Counted from the first letter of the stretch, positions 51,814 through 61,592 are shown. The stretch: DNA of 64,000 nucleotides from Flavobacterium sp. MDT1-60 (GCF_014844035.1 NZ_CP062159.1:5084001-5148000), one strand, 5' to 3'. The notes: generated from the sequence alone by a model not told the origin. Program-made: numbers and translations.

Positions 51814-51891
51814 CCTGCACAGTATTCGTTTTGCAGGTTTTTTTATGATGTAATATTAGCCAAACAGATTTCGTCGTTTGGCTGTTTTTTT
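51814..51891 (+). terminator. Two consecutive terminators
   Basis: CCTGCA / TGCAGG (51814-51837) followed by a T run, then AGCCAAAC / GTTTGGCT (51858-51883) followed by TTTTTTT. They end the carbonic anhydrase operon. Confidence 0.75.
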
Positions 51892-51963
51892 CAGCCAATT
51901 TCGTCATTTTTTTCTCGTTATGGCATAGACAGTTTGTTTTCCCTTTTTTGTTTCCATAACTAT

Positions 51964-52386
51964 TTAAGAGTTCTTTTGTTTTAAAATATCGAGATAATGA
52001 ACATTTGTCATTATGCCGAGAATATTACCAAAAGGGTCAACTACGGAAGCTGTTACAAATGTTCCTTTACCCTGGCTATGGTCTGTAATGGGTTGATACT
52101 GGGTTGCTCCCATTGCAATTAATCTGTCAAGTGTAGCTTTTAAATCGTCAACGTGCCAATGGGCAATAGCTCCGGATGGTTTTATTGAATAACCTTCTGG
52201 TGCATAGCTACTATCAATTATTCCTAATTCTTGTTGGTAGTCGCCAATACGAAATTCGGTGTATCCTGGCACATTAAAGTAGGGTTCAATACCTAAAAAT
52301 TCACTGTACCATTTTTTAGCACCTTCATGGTCTGTTGCATAAAAGTTAACTGTTGCTAAACCTCTTAAAACTTGTTTCTTTTCCAT
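51964..52386 (-). CDS. VOC-family (glyoxalase/bleomycin resistance) protein
   Basis: A 140-residue VOC protein of two beta-alpha-beta-beta-beta units (ATVNFYATDHEGAKKWYSEFLGI and HWHVDDLKATLDRLIAMGA, ending VVDPFGNILGIMTN). The reaction is unknown. Next to it are 46 codons of a YafY/WYL regulator, a pair commonly seen together in flavobacteria. Confidence 0.85.
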   Translation of the reverse strand: MEKKQVLRGLATVNFYATDHEGAKKWYSEFLGIEPYFNVPGYTEFRIGDYQQELGIIDSSYAPEGYSIKPSGAIAHWHVDDLKATLDRLIAMGATQYQPITDHSQGKGTFVTASVVDPFGNILGIMTNVHYLDILKQKNS

Positions 52387-52446
52387 TTCGATATTTTTTT
52401 AATTATTTATACAACAAAGGTAAAATGGTGTTATGACATCCCTATG

Positions 52447-52587
52447 TCAGGGGTCGATTTTTTTTTCAGAAAGCGCAAAATATTCTTTCAAGGTCAGTTT
52501 ATGTGGTTCAAATTTTTCGTTTTTTGTTTGCAGTTGTATCCAAATTGAAGTCAGCCGTGAAAGTCTTTTTGTATCGTTGTCATTCAT
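52447..52587 (-). pseudogene. Truncated WYL/YafY-type regulator remnant
   Basis: Forty-six codons begin MNDNDTKRLSRLTSIWIQLQ, the hallmark N-terminus of flavobacterial YafY/WYL regulators, which normally run to more than 230 residues. The frame then changes to an unrelated tail (HKLTLKEYFALSEKKIDP) and stops, so the HTH and WYL domains are lost. It lies just upstream of the VOC gene on the same strand. Confidence 0.6.
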
Positions 52588-52633
52588 ATTCAAATATCAG
52601 AAAAATTTTGTTGAGTTATTGGTTTATTAGATG

Positions 52634-52660
52634 CGCCCGCAGAGAAATCTGGAGCTTTTT
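52634..52660 (+). repeat. tRNA-type terminator remnant (R9)
   Basis: CAGAGAAATCTGGAGCTT with a T run is exactly the loop and right stem arm of the tRNA-type terminator, preceded by CGCCCG. The left stem arm is lost. Confidence 0.6.
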
Positions 52661-52691
52661 TATGTTCAATTTATACATGAATTATAGCATT

Positions 52692-53876
52692 TTATACTTT
52701 ACTTTCTGCAATCAGCTCCCAAATCCTTGCGTTGAAATTATCCTTGTTGATTCCTGTCAATTTCTCCAATACAACAAAATAATTTTCACTGCCTCCTTTT
52801 TTATTCTTTCCACTGCATAAAAATTCAATAACAGCAGAAAATCCTTTTTCTTTTTCAATTTTTTCAACCAGTAAAGCATTAACTACATAATCAGCCATTA
52901 GATGCTTTTGCTGACTTTCTCCAAAATTTACCTGAGGTGTGTATAATGCTAAAGTCAGCCAATCAGTCTTTGGATTTGAGGCCACTTTTTCTTTGAATGT
53001 TTTCAGAATCTCCTGCCATGATATACCCCAGCTTCCACCATAAAGGTAAGCACATCCTTCATCGACCGGCTTGTTTATTAAGTCCCTGGAATATGCAAAA
53101 CGCGCTCTTTCATGCCACAAATCATGAGGATCAAAACTATTAAAATTTTCATCGCCATTACCGCTTACCAATATTAAAGTGTTGTTTTCATTTGCACTAA
53201 AATTAGTAGTGCTTTTGCCGTTATAATCTATTTTATAATCAACTCCTATATTTTGCAAAACATCCGGAAAATCCCTGCAACCGTACCATTCAATTTGTGC
53301 ATTGGCAGTCTTTAGCTTTTTATCGAGAAGAGTTACTCTCTTTACATAATCAGAAGCTACTTTGCTATTTAAGGTATTTTTGAAATGAAAAGTACAATTT
53401 CCAATTTTTTTACTTTTCCACGAAACTGTATTTCGTTTTAACGGAGATGAAAAGTAAAATTTATTACCCTTTTGTTTCGCTAAAACTTCAAAACTGGCTG
53501 CTAAAACCGGAGTTTTTTCATTTATTCCCATATAAGAGAATTCAACTAAAAAATTATTAGTGTCTAATTGTACTATATTAGTTAAATATGCTTTATAAAA
53601 AGCATCCTCCTTGGTTTTAGTATTTCTCTCTATTTTTTTTATTTCATCGAGCAACAAGGAAGTTTCTAATAAGTCATCTTTTTCAACAAAAATATTTTCC
53701 TTGTTAGATTTTTCTTTTAGAGACAAAAAATCATTCAAAGATTTAACAAGCTTATTAGACACAATACTATCTTTAGGCAAATTTAAATTTGCTGACAAAG
53801 TCAATGATTTTGTTTGTCCAAAATTAGAGGTAGAAATCGATAAAAGCAGGCTCAGAAGAAATGTTTTTAATGTCAT
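52692..53876 (-). CDS. Secreted protein with degenerate metallopeptidase-like motif
   Basis: A 394-residue protein with signal peptide (about 1-20, MTLKTFLLSLLLSISTSNFG). A HDLWHE motif in FDPHDLWHERARFAYS, followed about 20 residues on by DEGCAYLYGGSW, resembles the HExxH ... E layout of gluzincin-like peptidases but with the catalytic Glu replaced. The rest is helical and strand mixed. It may be a non-catalytic binding protein or a divergent peptidase. The family is not recognised. Confidence 0.5.
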   Translation of the reverse strand: MTLKTFLLSLLLSISTSNFGQTKSLTLSANLNLPKDSIVSNKLVKSLNDFLSLKEKSNKENIFVEKDDLLETSLLLDEIKKIERNTKTKEDAFYKAYLTNIVQLDTNNFLVEFSYMGINEKTPVLAASFEVLAKQKGNKFYFSSPLKRNTVSWKSKKIGNCTFHFKNTLNSKVASDYVKRVTLLDKKLKTANAQIEWYGCRDFPDVLQNIGVDYKIDYNGKSTTNFSANENNTLILVSGNGDENFNSFDPHDLWHERARFAYSRDLINKPVDEGCAYLYGGSWGISWQEILKTFKEKVASNPKTDWLTLALYTPQVNFGESQQKHLMADYVVNALLVEKIEKEKGFSAVIEFLCSGKNKKGGSENYFVVLEKLTGINKDNFNARIWELIAESKV

Positions 53877-54143
53877 TGTTGTGGTTGTTATGTATTTTTA
53901 AATAAACAGCGAGAATATTATTTTACTGTGCTAATCTAAACAACTTAATAATAAAAACATTACGGATTACCTCATTTTAAATATAACTCCTAATAAGCAC
54001 CTATAAAAATCTAGAATATATCAAAAGTAAATTACAAACTGAAAAAATTGAATACTTGAGATAAACATAATGGAAAGTATTGAAGGAAGCTAAATGAAAT
54101 TTAATTTAATAGTATCAAAAAAATCAGGAAACAATTTTATAAA

Positions 54144-54222
54144 AATCATCCATAAAATGATTAGATATTTCAATACTTCCCTCTACAATAACTAAGCTTC
54201 AGAGAAATCTGGAGCTTTTTTT
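54144..54222 (+). repeat. Decayed tRNA tail and terminator repeat (R10)
   Basis: AAAATCATCCATAAAATG resembles the left part of R5 and R7; TTAGATATTTCAATACTTCC resembles R6; CTCTAC is left of the acceptor end. The hairpin at 54194-54217 is complete with a T run. The rest of the spacer, 53877-54143, is AT-rich and shows nothing else. Confidence 0.6.
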
Positions 54223-54292
54223 GTTTTTAGTAAACCTTACTATTGATTAGACAGAGTCTTTCTGAAAAAGCAGCAGGTTATTCTGTCAGCAA

Positions 54293-54805
54293 CTATTTCA
54301 TTTCTACAATCATTTCTACCTCGATTGCCATATTCTGCGGAAGTGTAAATACGCCTACAGAAGTACGGGCATGCCTGCCTTCTTCGCCAAATATTTCAAT
54401 TAGTAAATCCGAAAAACCATTCATTACTTTAGATTGCTCCGTAAAGGAGTCGGTAGTATTTACATAACCGTTCACTTTGACTATCCGTTTTATTTTGTCC
54501 AGACTTCCAAAAGCCTGCTTAAGTACCGCCAGCTGATTTATAGCCGTTAACCTGGCAGCCTGATACCCTTCTTCCATACTTAAGTCCTGCCCTATTTTGC
54601 CGGTACTATATTTTCCATCTGTTTTAAGCGGTCCTCTCCCTGAAAGAAAAACCAAATTTCCAACTCTTACAAAATCCACATAACTACCTAAAGCTTCGGG
54701 TATTTTTGGCAATTGAATTCCTAACTGATTTAATTTTTGCTCCGGGGTCTGCGCAGACAAATTAAAACTCAATAGTACTAATGCAAACATTACTATATTT
54801 TTCAT
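54293..54805 (-). CDS. Exported RidA (YjgF) family protein
   Basis: A 170-residue protein with signal peptide (about 1-18, MKNIVMFALVLLSFNLSAQ) and a RidA domain. The conserved Arg and Glu that bind the substrate carboxylate are in HARTSVGVFTLPQNMAIEVEMIV. Cytosolic RidA removes reactive enamines; an exported form is unusual but seen in Bacteroidota and would not meet that substrate. It lies downstream of a secreted alpha/beta hydrolase on the same strand, separated by a terminator. Confidence 0.85.
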   Translation of the reverse strand: MKNIVMFALVLLSFNLSAQTPEQKLNQLGIQLPKIPEALGSYVDFVRVGNLVFLSGRGPLKTDGKYSTGKIGQDLSMEEGYQAARLTAINQLAVLKQAFGSLDKIKRIVKVNGYVNTTDSFTEQSKVMNGFSDLLIEIFGEEGRHARTSVGVFTLPQNMAIEVEMIVEMK

Positions 54806-54832
54806 TGTTCCTTCTTATAATTTTAAAAAAAA

Positions 54833-54859
54833 GAAAGCCATCTCTAAAAGACAGCTTTC
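54833..54859 (-). terminator. Terminator of the alpha/beta hydrolase gene
   Basis: GAAAGC pairs with GCTTTC over a 15-base loop. The minus strand continues with a long run of T (CTTTTTTTT). Confidence 0.6.
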
Positions 54860-54871
54860 CTGATTTTTTAT

Positions 54872-55789
54872 TTATTTTATGAATTTAATTAACTCGGCAT
54901 TGAATTTTGGAAGCTCTTCTATAAATAAAGCATGACCGCTTTTCTCGAATGGAATCAAAGTTGAATTGGCAATTGATTTGTGCATTTGCTCAGCTAATTC
55001 ATAAGAACAAATTTTGTCCTGTGTACCATGAAGAATAAGAGTTGGTATTTTGATTTTTTTCAAATCTTCTCTCAAATCAGTATCACGAAGTGCTTTCATA
55101 GATTCAGCCATTGCATATGGTGATGCTTGCGCCTGAATAGTACCAAGCCATGCACCTTGCCCTGCTGAAACACTTGTTTCATTGGCCGGAAAAATTTTTC
55201 CAAAATTCTCAAACAACTGTGGTCTGTTAGTATTATTAAGTGCAATAAGTCCATTTACATCTTCTTTTGTCCAGAAACCGTAATTAAAGTCTGCTCTTTT
55301 AGTCCATAATGGAGCCGCTGCGCCAAACAAAGCCAATTTTGAAACATGCGCTGCATTGTATTTGGCCACATAATGAATCACTGTTGCACCTCCCATAGAG
55401 AATCCGCCAATAGTGGCTCCTTCAATTTTAAGCTTGTCCAGGATCACTTTGATATCATCTGCATACACATCATAATTATAAGCCCCACCCGGTTTGTCTG
55501 ATAATCCAAAACCTCTTAAGGTGATTCCGATAACACGGTATCCTTTTTGGATAAGTTCTGCATATTGGTATTCATACATTGCGTCGCTCAATGGCCATCC
55601 GTGAATCAATACTACCGGTTTTCCTTCTCCTAAATCTGTTACATGCAGTTTTACATTTTTTTCTACTTCAATATATTCTTCTCTTCCTAAGCTTGCCGGT
55701 TTTCTTTGGCTTTGAGAAAATACAGTTGATAGTGCTAATAAGAAAATTACTGCACTTGTTGTTACGATTGTTTTTAAATTGGTTTTCAT
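54872..55789 (-). CDS. Secreted alpha/beta hydrolase (haloperoxidase-like)
   Basis: A 305-residue protein with signal peptide (about 1-25, AVIFLLALSTVFS). The fold is clear: oxyanion HGWPLSDAMYEYQ, nucleophile Ser in GGFSMGGATV, acid Asp in LILHGTQDKIC and His in EKSGHALFIEELP. It resembles cofactor-free haloperoxidases and esterases; the substrate is unknown. Confidence 0.9.
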   Translation of the reverse strand: MKTNLKTIVTTSAVIFLLALSTVFSQSQRKPASLGREEYIEVEKNVKLHVTDLGEGKPVVLIHGWPLSDAMYEYQYAELIQKGYRVIGITLRGFGLSDKPGGAYNYDVYADDIKVILDKLKIEGATIGGFSMGGATVIHYVAKYNAAHVSKLALFGAAAPLWTKRADFNYGFWTKEDVNGLIALNNTNRPQLFENFGKIFPANETSVSAGQGAWLGTIQAQASPYAMAESMKALRDTDLREDLKKIKIPTLILHGTQDKICSYELAEQMHKSIANSTLIPFEKSGHALFIEELPKFNAELIKFIK

Positions 55790-56069
55790 CTTTTTACGTT
55801 TTAATTGTTATTTAAGTTTTAATTTTATTTCTGTCATTTCTTATTGACAGGACAAAATTGCTACATTTACAATTATAAATCAAATTAATAATTTTTATAT
55901 ATTATTAAAAATATTAATAACTATGTTTTTTTAAACAATAAAGTTGATGATAACATGCATCTAATTCCATTCTAATTCTGCAACAATTCCAAAAATCTAA
56001 ATAATAAATTTATCTTTCTTAAATTTGCTTCAATAACTGTAATGTTTTAATTTCTAACTCCTAACAAAA

Positions 56070-56663
56070 ATGGATTTTCAGAATAATGAATTTTCAAAAA
56101 TAGAATCGTTAAAATCAACGAAAATAACTTTTGTAGTAAAAGCTTTAGGAGCAATTATTTTTGTGAGTATAATTTTAGCAATAATTAATTTAGAGATAGT
56201 CGTTATTGAATCGGGAAGGCTATCTGTTGAATTTAAAATTTCTTCTGTCGTACTATCCGTAATTCTTTTATCTTTTTTGGTATATGCCGTATTAAAGGGT
56301 AAAATTATTATCCGGAAAAATAAAATAACGAAAGTAATAGTTGATCAAAATGGTTTGCACCATTATAAAGATGAAACAATTATTGAATCCCTAACTTTTG
56401 AGTCTTTATATCCAAATCCTGATCTCAAAAATTATGATGTAGTTTTATCTGAGGGAGAAGATGTTGGTTTTGATATTTGTGTATATTATTTCGACAAATC
56501 CAGAAACACAATAATTTATAAAGCCATTATATTCAATACCCCATTTTCAATACGCAACAGAAAAGAATTAGAAAGACATTTCATAAAGGGCGTTATAAAG
56601 TTCAGATCCGATTTGAAAGTTTCACCAAAGGTTTTACATTTATTAAATATAAAGAATTCATAA
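56070..56663 (+). CDS. Hypothetical membrane protein
   Basis: A 197-residue protein with two hydrophobic helices at about 25-45 and 58-78 (VKALGAIIFVSIILAIINL and VVLSVILLSFLVYAVL), then a soluble C-terminal part with strands. No family is recognised. It stands alone between divergent genes. Confidence 0.6.
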   Translation: MDFQNNEFSKIESLKSTKITFVVKALGAIIFVSIILAIINLEIVVIESGRLSVEFKISSVVLSVILLSFLVYAVLKGKIIIRKNKITKVIVDQNGLHHYKDETIIESLTFESLYPNPDLKNYDVVLSEGEDVGFDICVYYFDKSRNTIIYKAIIFNTPFSIRNRKELERHFIKGVIKFRSDLKVSPKVLHLLNIKNS

Positions 56664-56890
56664 AATTCAAAATTGTCTCGTCCTTAATTTACCTTACAGG
56701 ATTTAACATTAATTCTATTTTTTACTTTGCGTTCAATTTGGGCAGTCAACGAAAAGTAAAATTCATTATGTTAATGGTAAAATCTATCAAAACCCAATGT
56801 TTTTAAAATTCTTTTTAGACACTAAACCCGCCAGACAGAATTTAGTAAAAAAGTGCTTTTGTATTAAAACAAAATATTTCAAGTAAATAA

Positions 56891-56920
56891 AAAAGTCCCA
56901 TCGTTAAAATGGGACTTTTA
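56891..56920 (-). terminator. Terminator of the T9SS cargo gene
   Basis: AAAAGTCCCAT / ATGGGACTTTT pair over a 7-base loop. On the minus strand the stem is followed by a T-rich run. Confidence 0.8.
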
Positions 56921-56942
56921 AAAGTAAATCTAACTAAACAAT

Positions 56943-59900
56943 TTAAAAGATAGCTTTTTTGATAAGCGTTTTTCCATTTTGTAAAGTTACTTTAACCACT
57001 AACATTTGGTTATTCAAAGCTAATGTTGGGGTAGAGAATTCGTTTGTGTTAACTTGTTCTTTCTCATAAATTAATTTTCCGTTTAAATCATAAACAAAAA
57101 CTTTATCTATAACCTCTTCAAAAGAGTTGACATTTATTTGATTATTTTTTGCAGAAACTATTACTTCATTTCCTAATCCAATCGAATCGGAAGTATTCTT
57201 TTTTGCAGTTTTATTTGTGTTAACAGATCCATAATGAATAATAAAACGATTGTCATAAGTCCCCAGAAATGAAATAAAATTGTACGGACCCTCTTTTAGA
57301 TTATGAAAAACTTTAAGTTTTTTATCCTCAAGATAAATAGATTGTTCTGTAAATAAACCATCAGCACTATCCAGCGTTATTGTGAAATATCCTCCTAAAA
57401 GAGAACGATAACCTAGTGGTACTACATCTTCATTATCGAATGGCAGCGTGCGCCCCTGGATAGTCAATTTTTCATTTTGATTGACACTATAAAAACTGGT
57501 ATAAGAATTTCCACTCCAATCACGGGCATCAAAACGATTGTCATAATTATTGGTTGCTCCGTCAGCATAGCCAATAAGGATTTGTTCAAAACCACCTAAT
57601 GGGTTTGTTAAATTCAGCCAAAAACGGTGCTTTTCTGTTGAAGCCGTTTTAGCTGTTTTACCTGGTTTCAAAAATTGCGTATTTTCTCCTTCTAAACGCA
57701 TGTAATTATCAAAAACAATTGTTCCTGAAGCAATGCCCTCTGTCATAAAAGATTGAACGGCAGCAATTTTACCTGTAGGTTTTGTGCTGTTTATCCCTCC
57801 TGAGGTTTCTCCTGCCGCTGCTGCCGCAACACCACCTAAAGCATTGTAACATGCATAATCATCTAATAAATATTTTAAGAATTTAGGCGATGTATTATTT
57901 TTCCAAAAATACACAGTACCTCCTAAGACATTACTATTTGCATCTAAAAAGGCATCAGCGTCTAATGCAGACGGATAAGGATTACCAATTAAGTTCTTAC
58001 TACCATTATTCTCAACTGTAAACTCAAAGTGTCCGTTGTTGGGAACACCTGTAAACTGAACTGGTTGTGAATAAGGAAAACTTACTGTTTCACCATTTGG
58101 CCATTTTCCGCTTTTTGGAGCACCAATAATATAACCTTTTGCTCCCGTCATTGAAGCTGAACCTTGCTCAGCCACCCAATTATTATTATAAAAACTGAAA
58201 TATCTGTTAGACAAAGTATTGGGTGATACTATATTTAGTTTTTGTTCTGCAACCGGAGAAGACCAGTAGGAATAATCAGCGGTTTTCATTGGAGCCGAAA
58301 TACGTTTGTAAATGATATTTCCAGTGTTTACTGCATCATTGATTTGAACTAAACTTGCGTTGTTTTCAAAAGTTAAAGATCCATTTTCTTTTACAGAAAG
58401 ACCATTCTCTAATTTTAGAGTTATGCCACCAGGTACTGTAACTTTTGCAGTTGCATTAATTTGGCAGGAACAAGCACTAATATCTGCCGGTAATGTGTAA
58501 TTTACATTATCAAAAATTATATTTTTGTTACTGTCAGGCAAACCATTTGACCATTCACCATTATATACTGTTGTTGATGCAGAAATCTTTATAACGTTCG
58601 AGTTTGAACTGGCAACAGAATTATACATTGCTCTTAATCTTATATAGTATTGAGTTCCTGTTAAACCAGTTATCTCTTCTGAATTGTACCCTCCAACTTC
58701 TTTGTCCTGAAAATCTGGAAGTATGTTAATAAATTCTTCATCAGTAGCTATATCATATCTATAGGAACTTGCATTAGCATTAGCGTCCCAATTAAGCATA
58801 AACGATGTTTGATTACAAGTTAGTTCCGGTACCTCACTTAATATTGGAGTTTGTATTATATTTGGAATATAATGTATTACAAAACGATCATCAAATGTTC
58901 CTTTTAAAGTACTGAATTCGTATCCTCCATTTTTTAAATTAAAATAGGTATTTGTTTTTTTATCTTCCAGATAAATCGCCTTATTCAGGAATTGCCCATC
59001 CAATTTACTAATATCTAAAGAAAAAACACCATCTATTGTTGAACTATAACCTAATTGAATAGTATCAGTATCTTCTAAAGGCAAGGCACGGCCCTGGATT
59101 ACTAAATTTGTAGTTTGGGTTTTGCTGTAAAAATTAATAAAAGAATTTCCATTAAACCCATCTCCATCAAAACGATTGTCATATTCATTTGTTGCGCCCG
59201 GTACATATCCGATTAAGATTTGTTTAAACGCACCTGTTTTATTGGTAAGGTTCAGCCAAAAACGATGCTTTTCAATGGCTGTTTTATTGTTTTTTGTCTG
59301 TTTAAAAAACTGTCCATTGTTTCCCGTAACTCTCATTGAATTGTTAAAAGTAATTGTTCCGGTTGCTATAGAGGCAATCATGAAAGATTGTCCTGCTGCT
59401 ATCTTACCGGTCGGTTCACTATTATTGATTCCGGGATTAATGGCTGGTCTGGTTGCTACACCACCTACGCCATTATATGCAGCATAATCATCTGAAGAAT
59501 ATTTGTTATTAGTAATGACGGTGTTGTGTGTCCATAAGTAAAGTGTACCACTTAAAATAGTACTGTTTTCTGCCATGAATTGATCAGCATCAAGAGCAGA
59601 AGGATATGGATTACCAACTAAACGATACTTATCTGCAGGGACTGTTTCTCCGTTAATATTACCGTTGTTTGGAACTCCAATAAACTTAACTTGTTGCGAG
59701 TATGGAAAACTTACAACTTCGTAATTTGGTGCCGGCCATGTTCCATCCTTTGGTGTACGAATAATATAACCAATACCCGGCTGCATCGCAATAGTACCAT
59801 TATAATGTATTACCCACCCAGTTGGTCCATAGCTAAAATATTTGTCTGCCAGCGTATTTGGTGACAGGTTAAAAAGTGTCTGATTAGAAACAGGAGATGA

Positions 59901-61181
59901 CCAATACGTATAATCAAAGTTTTTCATTGGAGCTGTTGTACGTTTATACGTAACGATCCCTGAATTCGGAACATCATTAATTTGTACTAAACTCGCATTG
60001 TTCTCAAAAGTTAGGTTTCCTGCCGGATTTATCGTTAATCCATTTTCGATTCTTAGGTCAATCCCTGATTGAACAACTACATTTGCTCCGGCATTGACCT
60101 GGCATGAACAAGCGTTTGTATTAGTTGCGATAGTAAAATCACTATTAAAAATAACATTTTTAGAACTATCTGGAAGTCCGTTAGACCAGCTTCCACTATT
60201 ATAAGTAGTTGACTGCATAGGATTAACTTTTCCAGTGCCGGAATTTAAACTTGTACCGCAATCACTGATAGCCCGAACACGCACATAATAAACAGTGCCG
60301 GGAGCCAACCCTGTAACGGTTTCAGATGTTACATTCGTTAATTCCTTATCCTGGTAGCCTGCTAAGAAATTGGTAAAACCCTCATCGGTGGCTACATCTA
60401 ATTTATACCCTGTAGCAATTGCGACTGCTGACCATTCCTGAAGATAAGATCCTTGATTACAGCCTAAAGTTATATTAGTGGCTAAAATTGGTGCAGGAGT
60501 TATTGCTGGTTGCCCATTAATACCAACAATATTTGTGGGACTGGAATTACAACCATTTTGATTGACAGTAAAACTATAACTACCCGGATTCAAATTTGGT
60601 ATCACTACAGAAGTACCTGTTCCCGAAATAGCACCCGGGTTTATAATCCAGGTTCCGGTAGCCGGCAAATTATTTAATGTGATGCTACCTTTATTTACTA
60701 AACAAGAAGGTTGCGTTACAGTTTGAACATTTGGTTTTGCAGGTGCCGGATTTACTGTAACAATAACGGGAGTAAGATTTAGAGGAATTGAAATATTTGT
60801 ATTACTTACTACGGAAGTTAATCTATATTCCCCTGCCCCGGAAACGAATATAGAATTACTGGTACTAAAGCCCGTAATTGTATTTGGCGTTACCACGCCA
60901 GTTGCTGCGTTTGTGTATGTATATCTAATTGTATACGAAGGATACTGGGTTCCTGTTATTTGAACTTTTAAAGTAACAGTTTTTCCAGAACAAATAGTGT
61001 TTGCAGTTGCGTTAAATAATCTTGCTTGCGCAATAACGGTTGAAGATCCAACTAAAAAAGAAAAGAAAAGAAAAAGCAATTTGAGATTCACCCCTTTTTC
61101 TGTGTGCCGAATTTTAGAATTTGGAAAATTCCAATAATCGAATTTTAAAAAAAAGATGGTATTGAGTAATTTTTGTTTCAT
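56943..61181 (-). CDS. Large surface protein secreted by the type IX system, with tandem duplication
   Basis: A 1412-residue protein starting at ATG 61181 (a GTG at 61190 would add three residues). A long N-terminal region ends in a signal segment (LLFLFFSFLVGSSTVIAQ). An Ig-like and fibronectin-like part follows. Two copies of about 440 residues share YWSSPV, YPSALDAD, KHRFWLNLTN, YDNRFD and VIHY landmarks. Copy 1 starts near nucleotide 60210 and copy 2 near 58565. The C-terminus (KVFVYDLNGKLIYEKEQ ... KTLIKKAIF) is a type A T9SS sorting domain, which attaches the protein to the cell surface or releases it. A role in adhesion or gliding is possible; substrate and partner are unknown. Confidence 0.85.
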   Translation of the reverse strand: MKQKLLNTIFFLKFDYWNFPNSKIRHTEKGVNLKLLFLFFSFLVGSSTVIAQARLFNATANTICSGKTVTLKVQITGTQYPSYTIRYTYTNAATGVVTPNTITGFSTSNSIFVSGAGEYRLTSVVSNTNISIPLNLTPVIVTVNPAPAKPNVQTVTQPSCLVNKGSITLNNLPATGTWIINPGAISGTGTSVVIPNLNPGSYSFTVNQNGCNSSPTNIVGINGQPAITPAPILATNITLGCNQGSYLQEWSAVAIATGYKLDVATDEGFTNFLAGYQDKELTNVTSETVTGLAPGTVYYVRVRAISDCGTSLNSGTGKVNPMQSTTYNSGSWSNGLPDSSKNVIFNSDFTIATNTNACSCQVNAGANVVVQSGIDLRIENGLTINPAGNLTFENNASLVQINDVPNSGIVTYKRTTAPMKNFDYTYWSSPVSNQTLFNLSPNTLADKYFSYGPTGWVIHYNGTIAMQPGIGYIIRTPKDGTWPAPNYEVVSFPYSQQVKFIGVPNNGNINGETVPADKYRLVGNPYPSALDADQFMAENSTILSGTLYLWTHNTVITNNKYSSDDYAAYNGVGGVATRPAINPGINNSEPTGKIAAGQSFMIASIATGTITFNNSMRVTGNNGQFFKQTKNNKTAIEKHRFWLNLTNKTGAFKQILIGYVPGATNEYDNRFDGDGFNGNSFINFYSKTQTTNLVIQGRALPLEDTDTIQLGYSSTIDGVFSLDISKLDGQFLNKAIYLEDKKTNTYFNLKNGGYEFSTLKGTFDDRFVIHYIPNIIQTPILSEVPELTCNQTSFMLNWDANANASSYRYDIATDEEFINILPDFQDKEVGGYNSEEITGLTGTQYYIRLRAMYNSVASSNSNVIKISASTTVYNGEWSNGLPDSNKNIIFDNVNYTLPADISACSCQINATAKVTVPGGITLKLENGLSVKENGSLTFENNASLVQINDAVNTGNIIYKRISAPMKTADYSYWSSPVAEQKLNIVSPNTLSNRYFSFYNNNWVAEQGSASMTGAKGYIIGAPKSGKWPNGETVSFPYSQPVQFTGVPNNGHFEFTVENNGSKNLIGNPYPSALDADAFLDANSNVLGGTVYFWKNNTSPKFLKYLLDDYACYNALGGVAAAAAGETSGGINSTKPTGKIAAVQSFMTEGIASGTIVFDNYMRLEGENTQFLKPGKTAKTASTEKHRFWLNLTNPLGGFEQILIGYADGATNNYDNRFDARDWSGNSYTSFYSVNQNEKLTIQGRTLPFDNEDVVPLGYRSLLGGYFTITLDSADGLFTEQSIYLEDKKLKVFHNLKEGPYNFISFLGTYDNRFIIHYGSVNTNKTAKKNTSDSIGLGNEVIVSAKNNQINVNSFEEVIDKVFVYDLNGKLIYEKEQVNTNEFSTPTLALNNQMLVVKVTLQNGKTLIKKAIF

Positions 61182-61592
61182 TTGTTTCACTTTAAATTAA
61201 TAAATATTGTGTTATTAGTATTTAATATTTTGGGGCTTATTGTTGCGGATACAGAAATAATTGTCGCGTAATTTGGCATTGCCATACAAGAGTCATCTTA
61301 TTGATGCTTCTAATGATTCATTGCTAGAGATGTGAAGTCGGGAGACAAACTCATCGCCGATTTCAAATTTATTCTATTGCACTCTTCAAGGAGCCAGAAA
61401 ATCAGCAGCTTTTGTGCAATAAACTAATGTCTTTTTTTGTCATTCCGAATGGAGATTCTCTGTAAGAAGATCTACTTTATATCATCATCAATTCTTAATC
61501 TCAAATGCAAAAGTCTGGCGCTTTTTGTGAAATTTCCATTCACAAAAACATTAAAAAAATTGGCAAAGTCTGAGACATTTGCGCAATTTTCG
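61182..61592. other. Spacer with decayed dispersed repeats
   Basis: A non-coding 410-base stretch. GAAGTCGGGAGACA (about 61333) and TTCAAGGAGCCAGA resemble 26186-26242, and GCAAAGTCTGAGACATTTGC (about 61564) resembles 27512 and 28645. No terminator or promoter is clear. Confidence 0.45.
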
